A stretch of 61,425 bases of DNA from Chitinophagaceae bacterium. Its GTDB lineage: Bacteria > Bacteroidota > Bacteroidia > Chitinophagales > Chitinophagaceae. Each line of letters starts with the position of its first letter. The first letter of the stretch is position 1. The position numbers and the translations under genes were made by a program. Under the pieces are notes generated by a model, which did no database searches, had not been told where the DNA came from, and was given only the letters and a program-made list of their open reading frames with translations. The stretch covers positions 1 through 61,425 of the forward strand of contig CANBSH010000008.1 in NCBI GenBank assembly GCA_947372105.1. Direction: 5' to 3'. This document shows positions 9,065 to 17,831 of this stretch, one piece after another.

Positions 9065-9823
9065 TTAAAACCTTAAACCTACTGTGATTCCTAATCCTCT
9101 TATTCCAGCCCAGGGACCTTCGGTATCAATGACAGCGCTATTGGCAGTCACGGTGGACTTTAAAGTAAAGGGGTTGGCTTTAGTTTCGTCCAAGGTTTTT
9201 TGTAAAGCAGTGACTGCTAATGCGGGTAAAGGAGTGGGCGGCGTGAATTGTAATTTACCATTAGATTGACCATAGTGTCCACCAATCATCCATAAATCAA
9301 GTACTAATTTAGTAAGCAATTGAAATTGCATTCCTACATAGGCGCCATAACTGGTAGATCGAATGGTTCCATCCAATTGGGCCTGCATAGGGATTGGAGG
9401 CAAGACAATACCAGGTAAAGGAGAAGTAGGTTGGTAAGTATAATGTACAGGGACAGTAAGATCAATAGTGGCAGAACGTGTATAAGGAGCAACATAAAAT
9501 CCTGCCATTTTAGAAAAGCCTAAATAAAAACGAGCTTCGGCAGTAAGCGCATTGTTTCCCACTTGAATATTATCAAAATCGATCGCAGGATTATTAATAA
9601 ACTGCTTCACGATAGCTTGTAAAGGAAGACTTGATTTGGGCATGGTTCTATAACTCAATGAAATTGACATAAACCTTGAAATACTTCTCTCAAAAGTAAT
9701 ATTGTAATTATGAATGGCGTCTCCCGATAAATTAGTCTTGATAATATTATTGCCCCCAATAAGACTTTGTGAAGAAGCTTGCTGGTAGATAAGAATAAAT
9801 AAAATAGCTAAATATTTTTTCAT
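9065..9823 (-). CDS. Outer-membrane beta-barrel protein (DUF3575-like)
   Basis: 252 residues. A clear signal peptide (MKKYLAILFILIYQQASSQ) is followed by alternating hydrophobic/polar strands and a C-terminal aromatic residue (GITVGLRF), typical of a barrel inserted by the BAM complex. The layout resembles the DUF3575 proteins of Bacteroidota. It contains a proline-rich stretch (PTSPLPGIVLPPIPMQ), probably an external loop. No function is known. Two inverted repeats separate it from the upstream Rrf2-type regulator gene. Confidence 0.65.
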   Translation of the reverse strand: MKKYLAILFILIYQQASSQSLIGGNNIIKTNLSGDAIHNYNITFERSISRFMSISLSYRTMPKSSLPLQAIVKQFINNPAIDFDNIQVGNNALTAEARFYLGFSKMAGFYVAPYTRSATIDLTVPVHYTYQPTSPLPGIVLPPIPMQAQLDGTIRSTSYGAYVGMQFQLLTKLVLDLWMIGGHYGQSNGKLQFTPPTPLPALAVTALQKTLDETKANPFTLKSTVTANSAVIDTEGPWAGIRGLGITVGLRF

Positions 9824-9846
9824 AGAATTTTAACATGTCAATCTTA

Positions 9847-9882
9847 TTTCCATTGTCATGTATATTTAAATGACAATGGAAA
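9847..9882. repeat. 12-bp inverted repeat upstream of the barrel gene
   Basis: TTTCCATTGTCA (9847-9858) and TGACAATGGAAA (9871-9882) are perfect complements around a 12-base AT-rich spacer. Neither strand continues into a proper T-tract. It could therefore be a protein-binding site or RNA structure in the leader of the barrel gene rather than a simple terminator. Confidence 0.7.
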
Positions 9883-9899
9883 AATAGGCTTCCTCTTTA

Positions 9900-9934
9900 T
9901 GTAAGAAATGAGATCTCCGTATTTATTTCTTACA
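9900..9934. repeat. 10-bp inverted repeat downstream of the Rrf2 gene
   Basis: TGTAAGAAAT (9900-9909) and ATTTCTTACA (9925-9934) form a perfect stem around a 15-base loop, 18 bases after the regulator's stop. It may be a weak terminator or part of the same regulatory region as the neighbouring inverted repeat. Confidence 0.6.
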
Positions 9935-9951
9935 ACTTTATGGTTGCTTGC

Positions 9952-10377
9952 CTATAATTTAAGTCCCTTTTTATAATTCAAATCTGCAACCGTACGTTTA
10001 TCTAATATCGCTAAAGTATTATCTCTCACTTCTATCATTACTTTATTGATGCCACATTTTTTTTCATTACAATCAGCGCATTTTTCGTAGAAGTTCAAAC
10101 TTACACAAGGAAGCAATGCAATGGGGCCTTCAATAACTCTAAATATGGCTGATAATTTTATTTTGGAGGGTGGGGTGGCGAAAAAATATCCGCCATGCTT
10201 CCCTTTTTTACTTTCTAAAAATCCAGCTTTACGAAGTTCTAATAAAATGGTTTCTAAAAATTTTAAAGGGATATTTTTTGCTTCTGCAATTTCTGCAATT
10301 AAAATAGGTTCGTCTGAATCCTTTTCCACCAAATAGGATAGTGCTTGTAAGGCGTATTGCGTTTTTTTAGATAACAT
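9952..10377 (-). CDS. Rrf2 family transcriptional regulator
   Basis: 141 residues with an N-terminal winged helix (KKTQYALQALSYLV, then KKGKHGGYFF) typical of Rrf2/IscR/NsrR proteins. Cysteines C91, C100, C103 and C108 provide enough ligands for an Fe-S cluster, suggesting a sensor of iron-sulfur, redox or nitric-oxide status; this is inferred from the family. It is the last gene of the parA-parB-DUF5683-dapB unit, 10 bases after dapB. Possible target sites are the inverted repeats just downstream, ahead of the barrel gene. Confidence 0.85.
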   Translation of the reverse strand: MLSKKTQYALQALSYLVEKDSDEPILIAEIAEAKNIPLKFLETILLELRKAGFLESKKGKHGGYFFATPPSKIKLSAIFRVIEGPIALLPCVSLNFYEKCADCNEKKCGINKVMIEVRDNTLAILDKRTVADLNYKKGLKL

Positions 10378-10387
10378 GGATGGGTAT

Positions 10388-11104
10388 TTATAATCCTAAC
10401 ACATCTTTCATCGTAAATATACCCTTTTTTTGACTTGCAAATTCGGCGGCTAATACTGCACCGCTGGCAAAGCCTTTTCGAGTATGTGCCGTATGTGTAA
10501 TTTCAATAGTATCAATAGGAGAACTATAGGTTACGGTATGTGTTCCTGGGGCAGGGTCAATGCGTTCTGAGCGAATAAGTAATTCGTTAGGTTGCGCCAT
10601 GGTTCCGTTCACCCAATTCTTTTTTCTTCCTATTTGTCCTAATATTTGTTCTGCTAGTGAAATTGCGGTACCGCTAGGGGCATCTTTTTTTTCGGTATGA
10701 TGAATTTCGGTCATCGCTACATCATAACTTTCATAGGGTTCCATGAGTTTCGCCAATTGCTTATTTAATTCAAAAAACAAATTCACTCCAATGCTATAAT
10801 TACTTGAATAAATAAGTGTGCTATTTTTTGCTGCACATAAAGCTTGAATAATATTCCATTGTTCTAACCATCCAGTGGATCCACTCACCACAGGCACTCC
10901 CCATTCAATACATTTTTTGACATTTTCAAAAGCACTATGAGGTCCGGTGAATTCTATGGCCACATCTGCTTTTTTCAAATTAGATTCGGTCAAATCATGA
11001 CTATTTTGAATATCAATTTTCAAGACAATTTCATGACCTTTTTGTACTGCAATTTCTTCAATTGCTTTTCCCATTTTTCCGTATCCGATTAATGCAATTT
11101 TCAT
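10388..11104 (-). CDS. dapB: 4-hydroxy-tetrahydrodipicolinate reductase
   Basis: 238 residues. Reduces hydroxy-tetrahydrodipicolinate with NAD(P)H in the diaminopimelate/lysine pathway, supplying peptidoglycan precursors. The N-terminal nucleotide motif is GYGKMGKAI. The active-site block EIHHTEKKDAPSGTA contains the two histidines and lysine used in catalysis. It lies 10 bases after the DUF5683 gene. The parAB-DUF5683-dapB arrangement is, from memory, common in Bacteroidota. Confidence 0.95.
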   Translation of the reverse strand: MKIALIGYGKMGKAIEEIAVQKGHEIVLKIDIQNSHDLTESNLKKADVAIEFTGPHSAFENVKKCIEWGVPVVSGSTGWLEQWNIIQALCAAKNSTLIYSSNYSIGVNLFFELNKQLAKLMEPYESYDVAMTEIHHTEKKDAPSGTAISLAEQILGQIGRKKNWVNGTMAQPNELLIRSERIDPAPGTHTVTYSSPIDTIEITHTAHTRKGFASGAVLAAEFASQKKGIFTMKDVLGL

Positions 11105-11114
11105 ATACTATATA

Positions 11115-11699
11115 TTATCTTGACGAATGGTTTTTAAACTGGAATTGTAATGAAATTCCAGTTTGTTGAAATTGAGGTTGGTAATGGGGTTGTATCTTCA
11201 TGCTTAAATCATTTGAGATATCAAACTCCTTTAAATGCCCTGATACAGTGGCATCCACTACATTAATACCCCAAGCTAATACCATCCACATAATGGAATA
11301 GTCGCGATCTTTTCTAAAAATATTTCGGTAGCTCTGTAAGGAAGAGGCGCTTAAATTTTTTATTAAAGGATCTATTTTACTTACATCACTGGGATCCCCA
11401 TTGGCTTCTTTAAATCGAGCTTCGTAGGCAAATTTAGTTTTGGTATACATGTCGTTATTATAAACATAAGTTGCTGCGGGAACTGCAAGTAAGCCGTATA
11501 CTAAAGGTAATTTCCAATATTGTTTATTATAAATTTGACCCCAACCTGGAATCATTGCTGAACGTTTTGTGGCAGTGCTAGGAATATGTTTGCGTGTTGA
11601 AAAACTAGAATCCTTGGTATTTAACTTACCCATACTATCTTGGCTCCAAGTAGTAGTGGATAGGATGAAAAGTAATGTGATGGTAAATAATAAACGCAT
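11115..11699 (-). CDS. DUF5683 domain protein
   Basis: 194 residues. A signal peptide (MRLLFTITLLFILSTTTWS) is followed by the DUF5683 signature SAMIPGWGQIYNKQYWKLPLVYG, a helix pair, and a C-terminal segment that may be beta-stranded. The P-G-W-G-Q-x-Y motif is what identifies the family. The function is unknown. It sits between parB (31-base gap) and dapB (10-base gap), as in many relatives. Confidence 0.8.
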   Translation of the reverse strand: MRLLFTITLLFILSTTTWSQDSMGKLNTKDSSFSTRKHIPSTATKRSAMIPGWGQIYNKQYWKLPLVYGLLAVPAATYVYNNDMYTKTKFAYEARFKEANGDPSDVSKIDPLIKNLSASSLQSYRNIFRKDRDYSIMWMVLAWGINVVDATVSGHLKEFDISNDLSMKIQPHYQPQFQQTGISLQFQFKNHSSR

Positions 11700-11730
11700 C
11701 CTCTAATAATTCCTTTTTATGTAAGTGAAA

Positions 11731-12654
11731 CTAGCTGATGCTTAATTGCATTGCTTCTAATATTTTATTAAGTCCGTTCAAATCACTGTATTCTACTGTT
11801 ATTTTTCCACTACCATTTTTTTGATGTTGCAATTGTACTTTGGTAGAAAGATGACTGCTTAATTTATCTTCTAATTTTTTATAGACAGGCGATAATTGAT
11901 TTTTAGAAGCTGTAGAAACGGCTGGCGCATTTTTACCTGCCTGATTCATCTTCTTTACCAATTCTTCGGTTTGACGAACGGTTAATCCTTTTTCAATGAT
12001 TTCTTTGAATAAAAATAATTGCTTGTCAATTTCTTTTCCAATTAAAATTTTTGCTAAGCTGACACTTAAACTTCCGTTACGAACTGCAGCTTGGATGGAA
12101 GGAGGCAATTCCAATAAACGAATATAATTTGCTACTGTAGATCGGTCTTTCCCCATACGTTCAGCAACATTCTCTTGGGTATAGTTTAATTCCTGCATCA
12201 TGCGTTGATAGCTTAATGCAATTTCTATTTCGTTTAAGTCTACTCTTTGTAAATTTTCAAGAAGTGCTAACTCCAATAACTCTTGATCATTCCCTTGGCG
12301 GATATAAGCAGGCAAATCATTAATGCCTGCTAATTTAGCTGCTCTAAAACGACGTTCTCCTGCAATAAGCTGATACTTGCCATTCGTTAATTGAGCTACC
12401 GTAATAGGTTGAATTAAATCATGTAATTTGATAGAATTGGCTAATTCTTGTAAAGCAGTTGGTTCAAAATCTTTTCTAGGATTTTTTGGGTTCACTTGAA
12501 TATCAGCAAGTGCAATACGATTACTACTTACCGCTTTTTCAACCGCTGCTGTGGGCACTCTTCCTGCAGGATTTTTATAATCTGCATCTATGTTTTGCAA
12601 TAAAGAACGAAGCCCTTTTCCAATCATGTCCTTGTTGGGTGTACTCTTGCTCAT
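11731..12654 (-). CDS. parB: Chromosome-partitioning protein ParB
   Basis: 307 residues. The N-terminal ParB/Spo0J nuclease-like CTPase domain holds NPKNPRKDF and the AGERRFRAAKLAG motif; it is followed by a helix-turn-helix (YTQENVAERMGKDRSTVANYIRLLELP) and a C-terminal dimerisation segment. ParB loads at parS sites and recruits ParA/SMC for origin segregation. It starts 2 bases after the parA stop, so the two are translationally linked. I did not see a parS-like site near the genes. Confidence 0.95.
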   Translation of the reverse strand: MSKSTPNKDMIGKGLRSLLQNIDADYKNPAGRVPTAAVEKAVSSNRIALADIQVNPKNPRKDFEPTALQELANSIKLHDLIQPITVAQLTNGKYQLIAGERRFRAAKLAGINDLPAYIRQGNDQELLELALLENLQRVDLNEIEIALSYQRMMQELNYTQENVAERMGKDRSTVANYIRLLELPPSIQAAVRNGSLSVSLAKILIGKEIDKQLFLFKEIIEKGLTVRQTEELVKKMNQAGKNAPAVSTASKNQLSPVYKKLEDKLSSHLSTKVQLQHQKNGSGKITVEYSDLNGLNKILEAMQLSIS

Positions 12655-12656
12655 AG

Positions 12657-13457
12657 TTAATCTATTATTCGCTCGGCATTACTCATATTGGTCATGCCAT
12701 TTTTTTGTAAAATTTCTTTTGCTAAGTTTAAATAGTTCACCGTTCCTTTACTATCTGCGTCATATAAAATAACTGGCTTACCCACACTTGGCGCTTCACT
12801 TAAACGTGTATTACGATGAATGATGGTAGAAAATACCATGTCATCAAAATGTTTGCGAACTTCACTAACTACTTGGTTGCTTAATCTTAAACGACCATCA
12901 TACATAGTCATTAAAATACCTTCAATTTGTAAATGAGGGTTTAAACGACTTTGAACAATTTTAATAGTATTCAATAATTTTCCTAAACCTTCTAAGGCAA
13001 AAAACTCACATTGTACAGGAACGATCACACTATCTGCTGCTACTAATGCATTCACCGTAATCAATCCTAAAGAAGGCAAACAATCAATAATAATAAAATC
13101 ATACTGATCTTGAACTGCACTTATTAAATCCTTTAAAACATTTTCGCGATTAGGTAAATTCACTAATTCAATTTCAGCACCCACTAAATCAATATGTGAA
13201 GGAATTAAATCCAAATAAGGAATTTCGGTTTTAAGAACAATATCCTTTAAAGGGGTATGATTAATCATCCCATCATACAAGCTGGTTGTCACATTATGCA
13301 AATCAAAACCTACCCCAGTTGTACTATTCGCCTGAGGGTCTGCGTCAATGAGTAGTGTTTTGTATTCTAAAACTGCTAAACTTGCTGCAATATTGATGGC
13401 TGAAGTGGTTTTTCCCACTCCTCCTTTTTGATTAGCAATTCCAATAATTCGAGCCAT
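12657..13457 (-). CDS. parA: Chromosome-partitioning ATPase ParA (Soj)
   Basis: 266 residues. Deviant Walker A motif KGGVGKTT at residues 11-18, with the signature lysine of the MinD/ParA group, then DADPQANST and the Walker B segment [10 protein letters not shown]. It binds DNA as an ATP dimer and moves ParB-parS complexes. It is the first gene of the parA-parB-DUF5683-dapB-rrf2 unit and has a -7 element about 20 bases upstream. Diverges from the metallophosphoesterase gene. Confidence 0.95.
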   Translation of the reverse strand: MARIIGIANQKGGVGKTTSAINIAASLAVLEYKTLLIDADPQANSTTGVGFDLHNVTTSLYDGMINHTPLKDIVLKTEIPYLDLIPSHIDLVGAEIELVNLPNRENVLKDLISAVQDQYDFIIIDCLPSLGLITVNALVAADSVIVPVQCEFFALEGLGKLLNTIKIVQSRLNPHLQIEGILMTMYDGRLRLSNQVVSEVRKHFDDMVFSTIIHRNTRLSEAPSVGKPVILYDADSKGTVNYLNLAKEILQKNGMTNMSNAERIID

Positions 13458-13480
13458 AAATAGGGTATCCTTAATTTCTT

Positions 13481-13488
13481 CAAAAATA
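13481..13488 (-). promoter_or_regulatory. -7 promoter element of the parAB unit
   Basis: TATTTTTG on the minus strand (TAnnTTTG), about 24 bases before the parA start. A TTG lies 15 bases further upstream, slightly closer than the usual -33 spacing. Confidence 0.55.
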
Positions 13489-13568
13489 AGGGATAAATGG
13501 TAACAATTTGGGATTAAATATGTTATAAATGAGGCGTTTGGCCCTAATTTTACCCACTAATTAACAGT

Positions 13569-14804
13569 ATGAGGAACCCCATTTTTATTTTAGTCCTATT
13601 ATCCGTATTAATACTCATCGATTTTTACATTTATCATGTACTTAGAACTCTTACTCAGGGTTATACGGGTACCGTAAAAAATGTTTTAAGTATCCTTTAT
13701 TGGGCCTTGTGTATCATGAGCTTAGGTGGATTTTTATTATTCCCTTTTGTGTCTAATCCTTATTTTAGACAATATATATTTTCGGTAGGAATTGGCTGGG
13801 TTTTAACCCTCATCACCATGGTTATTTTTTTCCTCGTAGATGATTTGCGTCGTGGAACTTTTTGGACAGTAGGTCAAGTGGTTTCTGCGACTGGAGCCAA
13901 ATTTATGAACACCGAAAAAGGAATTCCAAGAAGCACTTTTTTAAGTTGGTTGGGAGTGGGTTTATCTTCTACTTTATTTTTCTCCTTACTTTATGGTTTT
14001 GGGAATAAATACAATTACAAATTAATTAAAAAGAAGGTTTCCTTAACAGGGTTGCCTCCAGCTTTTAAAGGCTTTAAAATTGTTCATATTAGTGATATTC
14101 ATAGTGGCAGTTTGCAAGATAAGGAAGCAGTAATGAAGGGTATCAAAATGATTCAATCTCAACAACCCGATCTTGTTTTATTTACGGGCGATTTAGTGAA
14201 TGACAAAGCAACCGAAATGTTGGTATGGATGGATGTGTTTAATCAAATTAAAGCACCACATGGGGTGTATAGTACCTTAGGAAATCATGATTATGGTGAT
14301 TATGTACAATGGCCTTCTGTGGAAGCGAAGCATCAAAACCTAGAAGATTTAAAGCAAGTACATGCAAAATTAGGTTGGAAGTTAATGATGAATGAAAATA
14401 CAAAAATTGAAAAAGACGGCGCTCATATACAATTGGTGGGAATAGAAAACTGGGGAGCGAAAGCGAGGTTCCCTAAATATGGGAAATTAGCACAAGCTAT
14501 GCATGGAGTTCCTGAAGATGATATTATTATTTTAATGAGTCATGACCCTAGTCATTGGGAAGCAGAAGTGCAAGTCAAATACCCACATATTAATTTGACT
14601 TTATCGGGGCATACTCATGGCATGCAGTTTGGTTTGGAAAATCCTTATTTCAAGTGGAGTCCTGTTCAGTGGGTCTATAAACAATGGGCAGGCTTATACA
14701 GTGAAAAGCAGCAGCAATTGTATGTGAATAGAGGCTTTGGTTTTTTGGGTTATCCAGGGAGAGTAGGTATTATGCCTGAGATTACTTTAATAGAGTTGGT
14801 ATAA
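13569..14804 (+). CDS. Membrane-anchored metallophosphoesterase
   Basis: 411 residues. Four hydrophobic segments occupy about the first 150 residues, followed by a calcineurin-like phosphoesterase domain with all metal-binding blocks: ISDIHSG, FTGDLVN, GNHDYGD, MSHDPSHW and SGHTHGMQ. It resembles the YkuE/YaeI-type enzymes, which in some bacteria cleave UDP-diacylglucosamine or related lipids; the substrate here is unknown. It is transcribed away from parA with no clear terminator after it. Confidence 0.88.
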   Translation: MRNPIFILVLLSVLILIDFYIYHVLRTLTQGYTGTVKNVLSILYWALCIMSLGGFLLFPFVSNPYFRQYIFSVGIGWVLTLITMVIFFLVDDLRRGTFWTVGQVVSATGAKFMNTEKGIPRSTFLSWLGVGLSSTLFFSLLYGFGNKYNYKLIKKKVSLTGLPPAFKGFKIVHISDIHSGSLQDKEAVMKGIKMIQSQQPDLVLFTGDLVNDKATEMLVWMDVFNQIKAPHGVYSTLGNHDYGDYVQWPSVEAKHQNLEDLKQVHAKLGWKLMMNENTKIEKDGAHIQLVGIENWGAKARFPKYGKLAQAMHGVPEDDIIILMSHDPSHWEAEVQVKYPHINLTLSGHTHGMQFGLENPYFKWSPVQWVYKQWAGLYSEKQQQLYVNRGFGFLGYPGRVGIMPEITLIELV

Positions 14805-15003
14805 TTTTTAAGAGAGTTCGCAGTTCATTTAGAGCTATTCGAAAGTTTAATTTGATTTACTTTTAAATTAGAGAGGGTAGATATGTAACAAAATTGTAAT
14901 TTCTTCGTTATAGTAGTATAATACTCGAATAGATCGAAAACCGGTTTCTTGAACTACAACAGATTTCTTAAACTTATATCATCTATTTCTAAAAATATCC
15001 ACT

Positions 15004-15627
15004 ATGAAAAAATCAATAAACGTCTTCTTGATTCTTTTTTGCTTCATCGCGTTTAGTCCATCCAGTATAGCCCAACAAAAGTTTGGTTTAGGTTTAAAAA
15101 TTGGACAAAATTTTTCCAAGGTAGATAATGTAGCAGTGGATCATAATGCAGCTTCCTATCATGCAGGTATTACCACGTATATTGGCATTAATAAATATTT
15201 TAGTATAGCAGCTGATGCCATTTTATCTCAAACTAAATTGGAATCAAGTCCCTCCACAGCAGAGCTATTATTAAATCCAAGCTTTAAGCCTGAAACTTAT
15301 CATTTAGATTATTTAAGTATCCCTTTGTTGGCTCAATTTCACCCTGTAAAAAGTTTTACGATACAAGCAGGTCCTCAGTATTCTATTTTATTAGATCAGA
15401 AAAAAGATGGAGTAGAAAATGCGAGAGTGGCATTCACGAGTGGTGAATTTAGTTTTGTAGGGGGTGCTAAATTAGATTTAGGCGGATTTTTCTTATACGG
15501 TCGTTATGTGGTAGGCCTTCAAAATATTAAAGACATAAAACAATTAACAACCAGTTTGCAGGATCAATCTACTTGGAGATCTCAACAATGGCAATTAGGA
15601 GTAGGATTAAACTTATTTAATTTTTAG
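15004..15627 (+). CDS. Outer-membrane beta-barrel protein (porin-like)
   Basis: 207 residues. A signal peptide (MKKSINVFLILFCFIAFSPS, cut after IAQ) is followed by a small eight-stranded-type barrel: GLGLKIGQNFSKV at the start, repeated strand patterns, and WQLGVGLNLFNF at the C-terminus. Matches the OMP_b-brl_2 type frequent in Bacteroidota. The function is unknown. The last 15 bases overlap the 3' end of the convergent DUF4954 gene. The 199-base gap upstream holds no clear promoter or RNA element. Confidence 0.75.
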   Translation: MKKSINVFLILFCFIAFSPSSIAQQKFGLGLKIGQNFSKVDNVAVDHNAASYHAGITTYIGINKYFSIAADAILSQTKLESSPSTAELLLNPSFKPETYHLDYLSIPLLAQFHPVKSFTIQAGPQYSILLDQKKDGVENARVAFTSGEFSFVGGAKLDLGGFFLYGRYVVGLQNIKDIKQLTTSLQDQSTWRSQQWQLGVGLNLFNF

Positions 15628-17826
15628 TCTTTGCTTTAATTCGGCTATTTGACCAATCAATGTCTCTAAGTTGTTCATTTGTTGATTAATAAAACTGTTG
15701 TCTTCTAATTTTCCAACTACTACATTCATTTCTTCTTCATTGAGGTAGACCATTTTTCTAAATTGGTTACTATAATCCTTAGCACGAGTCGCTTTAATTT
15801 TTTGTGCTACTTCTGTTTTTATCTGAAGGTATTCTTCTAACCAATTTGAAAATTGTTTATCACTTAATGTCTCTATTTTTTTATGAGTATGTAATTCCAA
15901 GACTGCTAAAGCGTGTTGTTTTTTTCGATGTTCATATTTAGCTGACTCATTTTGATAAAATTCGTGCATTTGATCCCAATCTTCCACCGCTCCATTCTTA
16001 ATTTGGTTTAATACATTTTGCACATTTTTTTGCGGAATCAATTGGCCACCCACATTCATCCATTCTAAATCTTTAGCGGGGCTAGGCGATTGTTTTAATG
16101 CGGACTCCAAAGAATTCGTTTTTTGAGTAAATAAGGTTTCAGTGAATGCATCCATTCCGTACATGAAAATCATTTTGTTAAACATATGGTAGGCATCATA
16201 GCATTTAATGAAACGTGTTTTCCTTTTACTATTTTCAATACCTTCTGCAAACACGGTTAAACTATCTACTTCTTTTTTAGTTTGAGTACTTAGTATTTTG
16301 TCCCCTATAAGAGCTAATTTATCATCGGTATAAACAGCCGTATCTTTTTGTTTTAATAAACTTGCCTTCGCTACAGCAGTAGCTATTATTTTTTTGGCCT
16401 TCAATAATTCATTTACTGTATCGGGTGCTAAATAAGCATACTCGTAAATAGGAGATTTAGTAATACGCTTATCTCTATCAATATATTTGGAAGCGTTACG
16501 TGCTAGTGCGTAAAAGTTATATAAAAACCAATACCCCGGCATGATAATTAATTCATCTTTTAAAGGATCATTACTAATAAGGGAGAAGGGGATAGTTATA
16601 TTTAATTCATAATTGTAGTCTCCTTTATTTAATAAGGAGAAGCTGGCAAACATGGAATTGTGTTTGACGCTCACGCATAAACCTGGCCAAAAGCCACGTC
16701 CCATAATTACTTCGCCATCTGCGCCTCGACTATTATGATTGGATCCAATAGTAGCCCCCGCAGCAATATTACTTTGACCCATCAAGGTTGCAGCACATAA
16801 AAATGAATTATTGTGATGTTGCTCATGAGCAGGAAATATTAATGAGTTTAACACCTCGCAACAAGAAATAGTGGCGTTTTCTCCTAAATAGGAATTGATT
16901 AATCTTGCGCCATATTTTAATTGGGAATGATCGGATACAATAAAACGAACAGCTTTTATACCATAAAATATTTTACAACCATAGCCTACAATACCATTTA
17001 CAAGTTCACAGCCTTCACCAATTTGAGTGCGCGCATCGGCTGCAGAATTAATTGTGACATTTTTTATTTTATTGGCTCCTTTTAAATAAGCATCCGACCC
17101 TATCCAGACGTCTTTAATAATTTTGCAATTTTTGATCACGGTGCGATCTCCCACTTTACCGTAGTAGCCTAGTTTGTTGTCAAACTTTTTCTCCGCCATG
17201 CTCATGAACTTACTTTGTAATAATTTATCTTGACGATTGCGGGTCCATAAAAAGGCATCCCCAGATGTCATATTTACAAAAGGCATTACTTTTCTGCCAG
17301 TATTTTCATTACATAGTTCCAGCCATATTCTTACGTCTTCAGTTTCCCCTTTTTTAATGATCCCATTACCAAATTTGGAGTGATTGGTGGTCACTAATTC
17401 ATTCACATTATTGACGATGACCTCATTTCCTAATATATAATGTGACATATAGTTCACGTTATGAATAGAAACGTTATTTCCAAAGTCGCAACTAATGATA
17501 GTGGAATTATAAAGTCCCACTGGTACAATTAAATCACTAAAGCCTAAACAGGTATTTTCTAAATGCCCAATTCGATTAAGACCAAAAAAAGTACAATTTT
17601 TAACAAGTTCTGGATTGAATAAATCAGAGACTTGTATTTTACTCCAGTCATCGCTGGTATTTCCATTACGAACCAAAATTTCAATCTCTTGTGCCGTCAA
17701 TTGCCTATATGCAATACCACTTCTATTTTGTTTATTTCGTAGATAGTATTCGTCTTTCCCTTTTGGAAAGTCGGTAATAAAATCATACCCTAGTGTCTTA
17801 AGACTCATCTTTTTAATGGGATTCAT
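15613..17826 (-). CDS. DUF4954 left-handed beta-helix protein
   Basis: 737 residues. The middle has many hexapeptide-like turns (for example NCKIIKDVWIGSDAYLKGA, then INSAADARTQIGEGCELVNG), the pattern of a left-handed parallel beta helix as in sugar-nucleotide acyltransferases. The C-terminal third is helical and charged. It matches the Bacteroidota DUF4954 family from memory; the biochemical role is not known, though the helix fold hints at acyl- or nucleotidyl-transfer. It starts 5 bases after the amidase stop, so the two share a transcript. Confidence 0.75.
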   Translation of the reverse strand: MNPIKKMSLKTLGYDFITDFPKGKDEYYLRNKQNRSGIAYRQLTAQEIEILVRNGNTSDDWSKIQVSDLFNPELVKNCTFFGLNRIGHLENTCLGFSDLIVPVGLYNSTIISCDFGNNVSIHNVNYMSHYILGNEVIVNNVNELVTTNHSKFGNGIIKKGETEDVRIWLELCNENTGRKVMPFVNMTSGDAFLWTRNRQDKLLQSKFMSMAEKKFDNKLGYYGKVGDRTVIKNCKIIKDVWIGSDAYLKGANKIKNVTINSAADARTQIGEGCELVNGIVGYGCKIFYGIKAVRFIVSDHSQLKYGARLINSYLGENATISCCEVLNSLIFPAHEQHHNNSFLCAATLMGQSNIAAGATIGSNHNSRGADGEVIMGRGFWPGLCVSVKHNSMFASFSLLNKGDYNYELNITIPFSLISNDPLKDELIIMPGYWFLYNFYALARNASKYIDRDKRITKSPIYEYAYLAPDTVNELLKAKKIIATAVAKASLLKQKDTAVYTDDKLALIGDKILSTQTKKEVDSLTVFAEGIENSKRKTRFIKCYDAYHMFNKMIFMYGMDAFTETLFTQKTNSLESALKQSPSPAKDLEWMNVGGQLIPQKNVQNVLNQIKNGAVEDWDQMHEFYQNESAKYEHRKKQHALAVLELHTHKKIETLSDKQFSNWLEEYLQIKTEVAQKIKATRAKDYSNQFRKMVYLNEEEMNVVVGKLEDNSFINQQMNNLETLIGQIAELKQRLKIK

Positions 17827-17831
17827 TCGTC

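Noticed and set aside
13400..13570. A parS site near parAB
   Set aside because: I looked for a ParB-type palindrome containing CACGTG and saw none in this part of the window.
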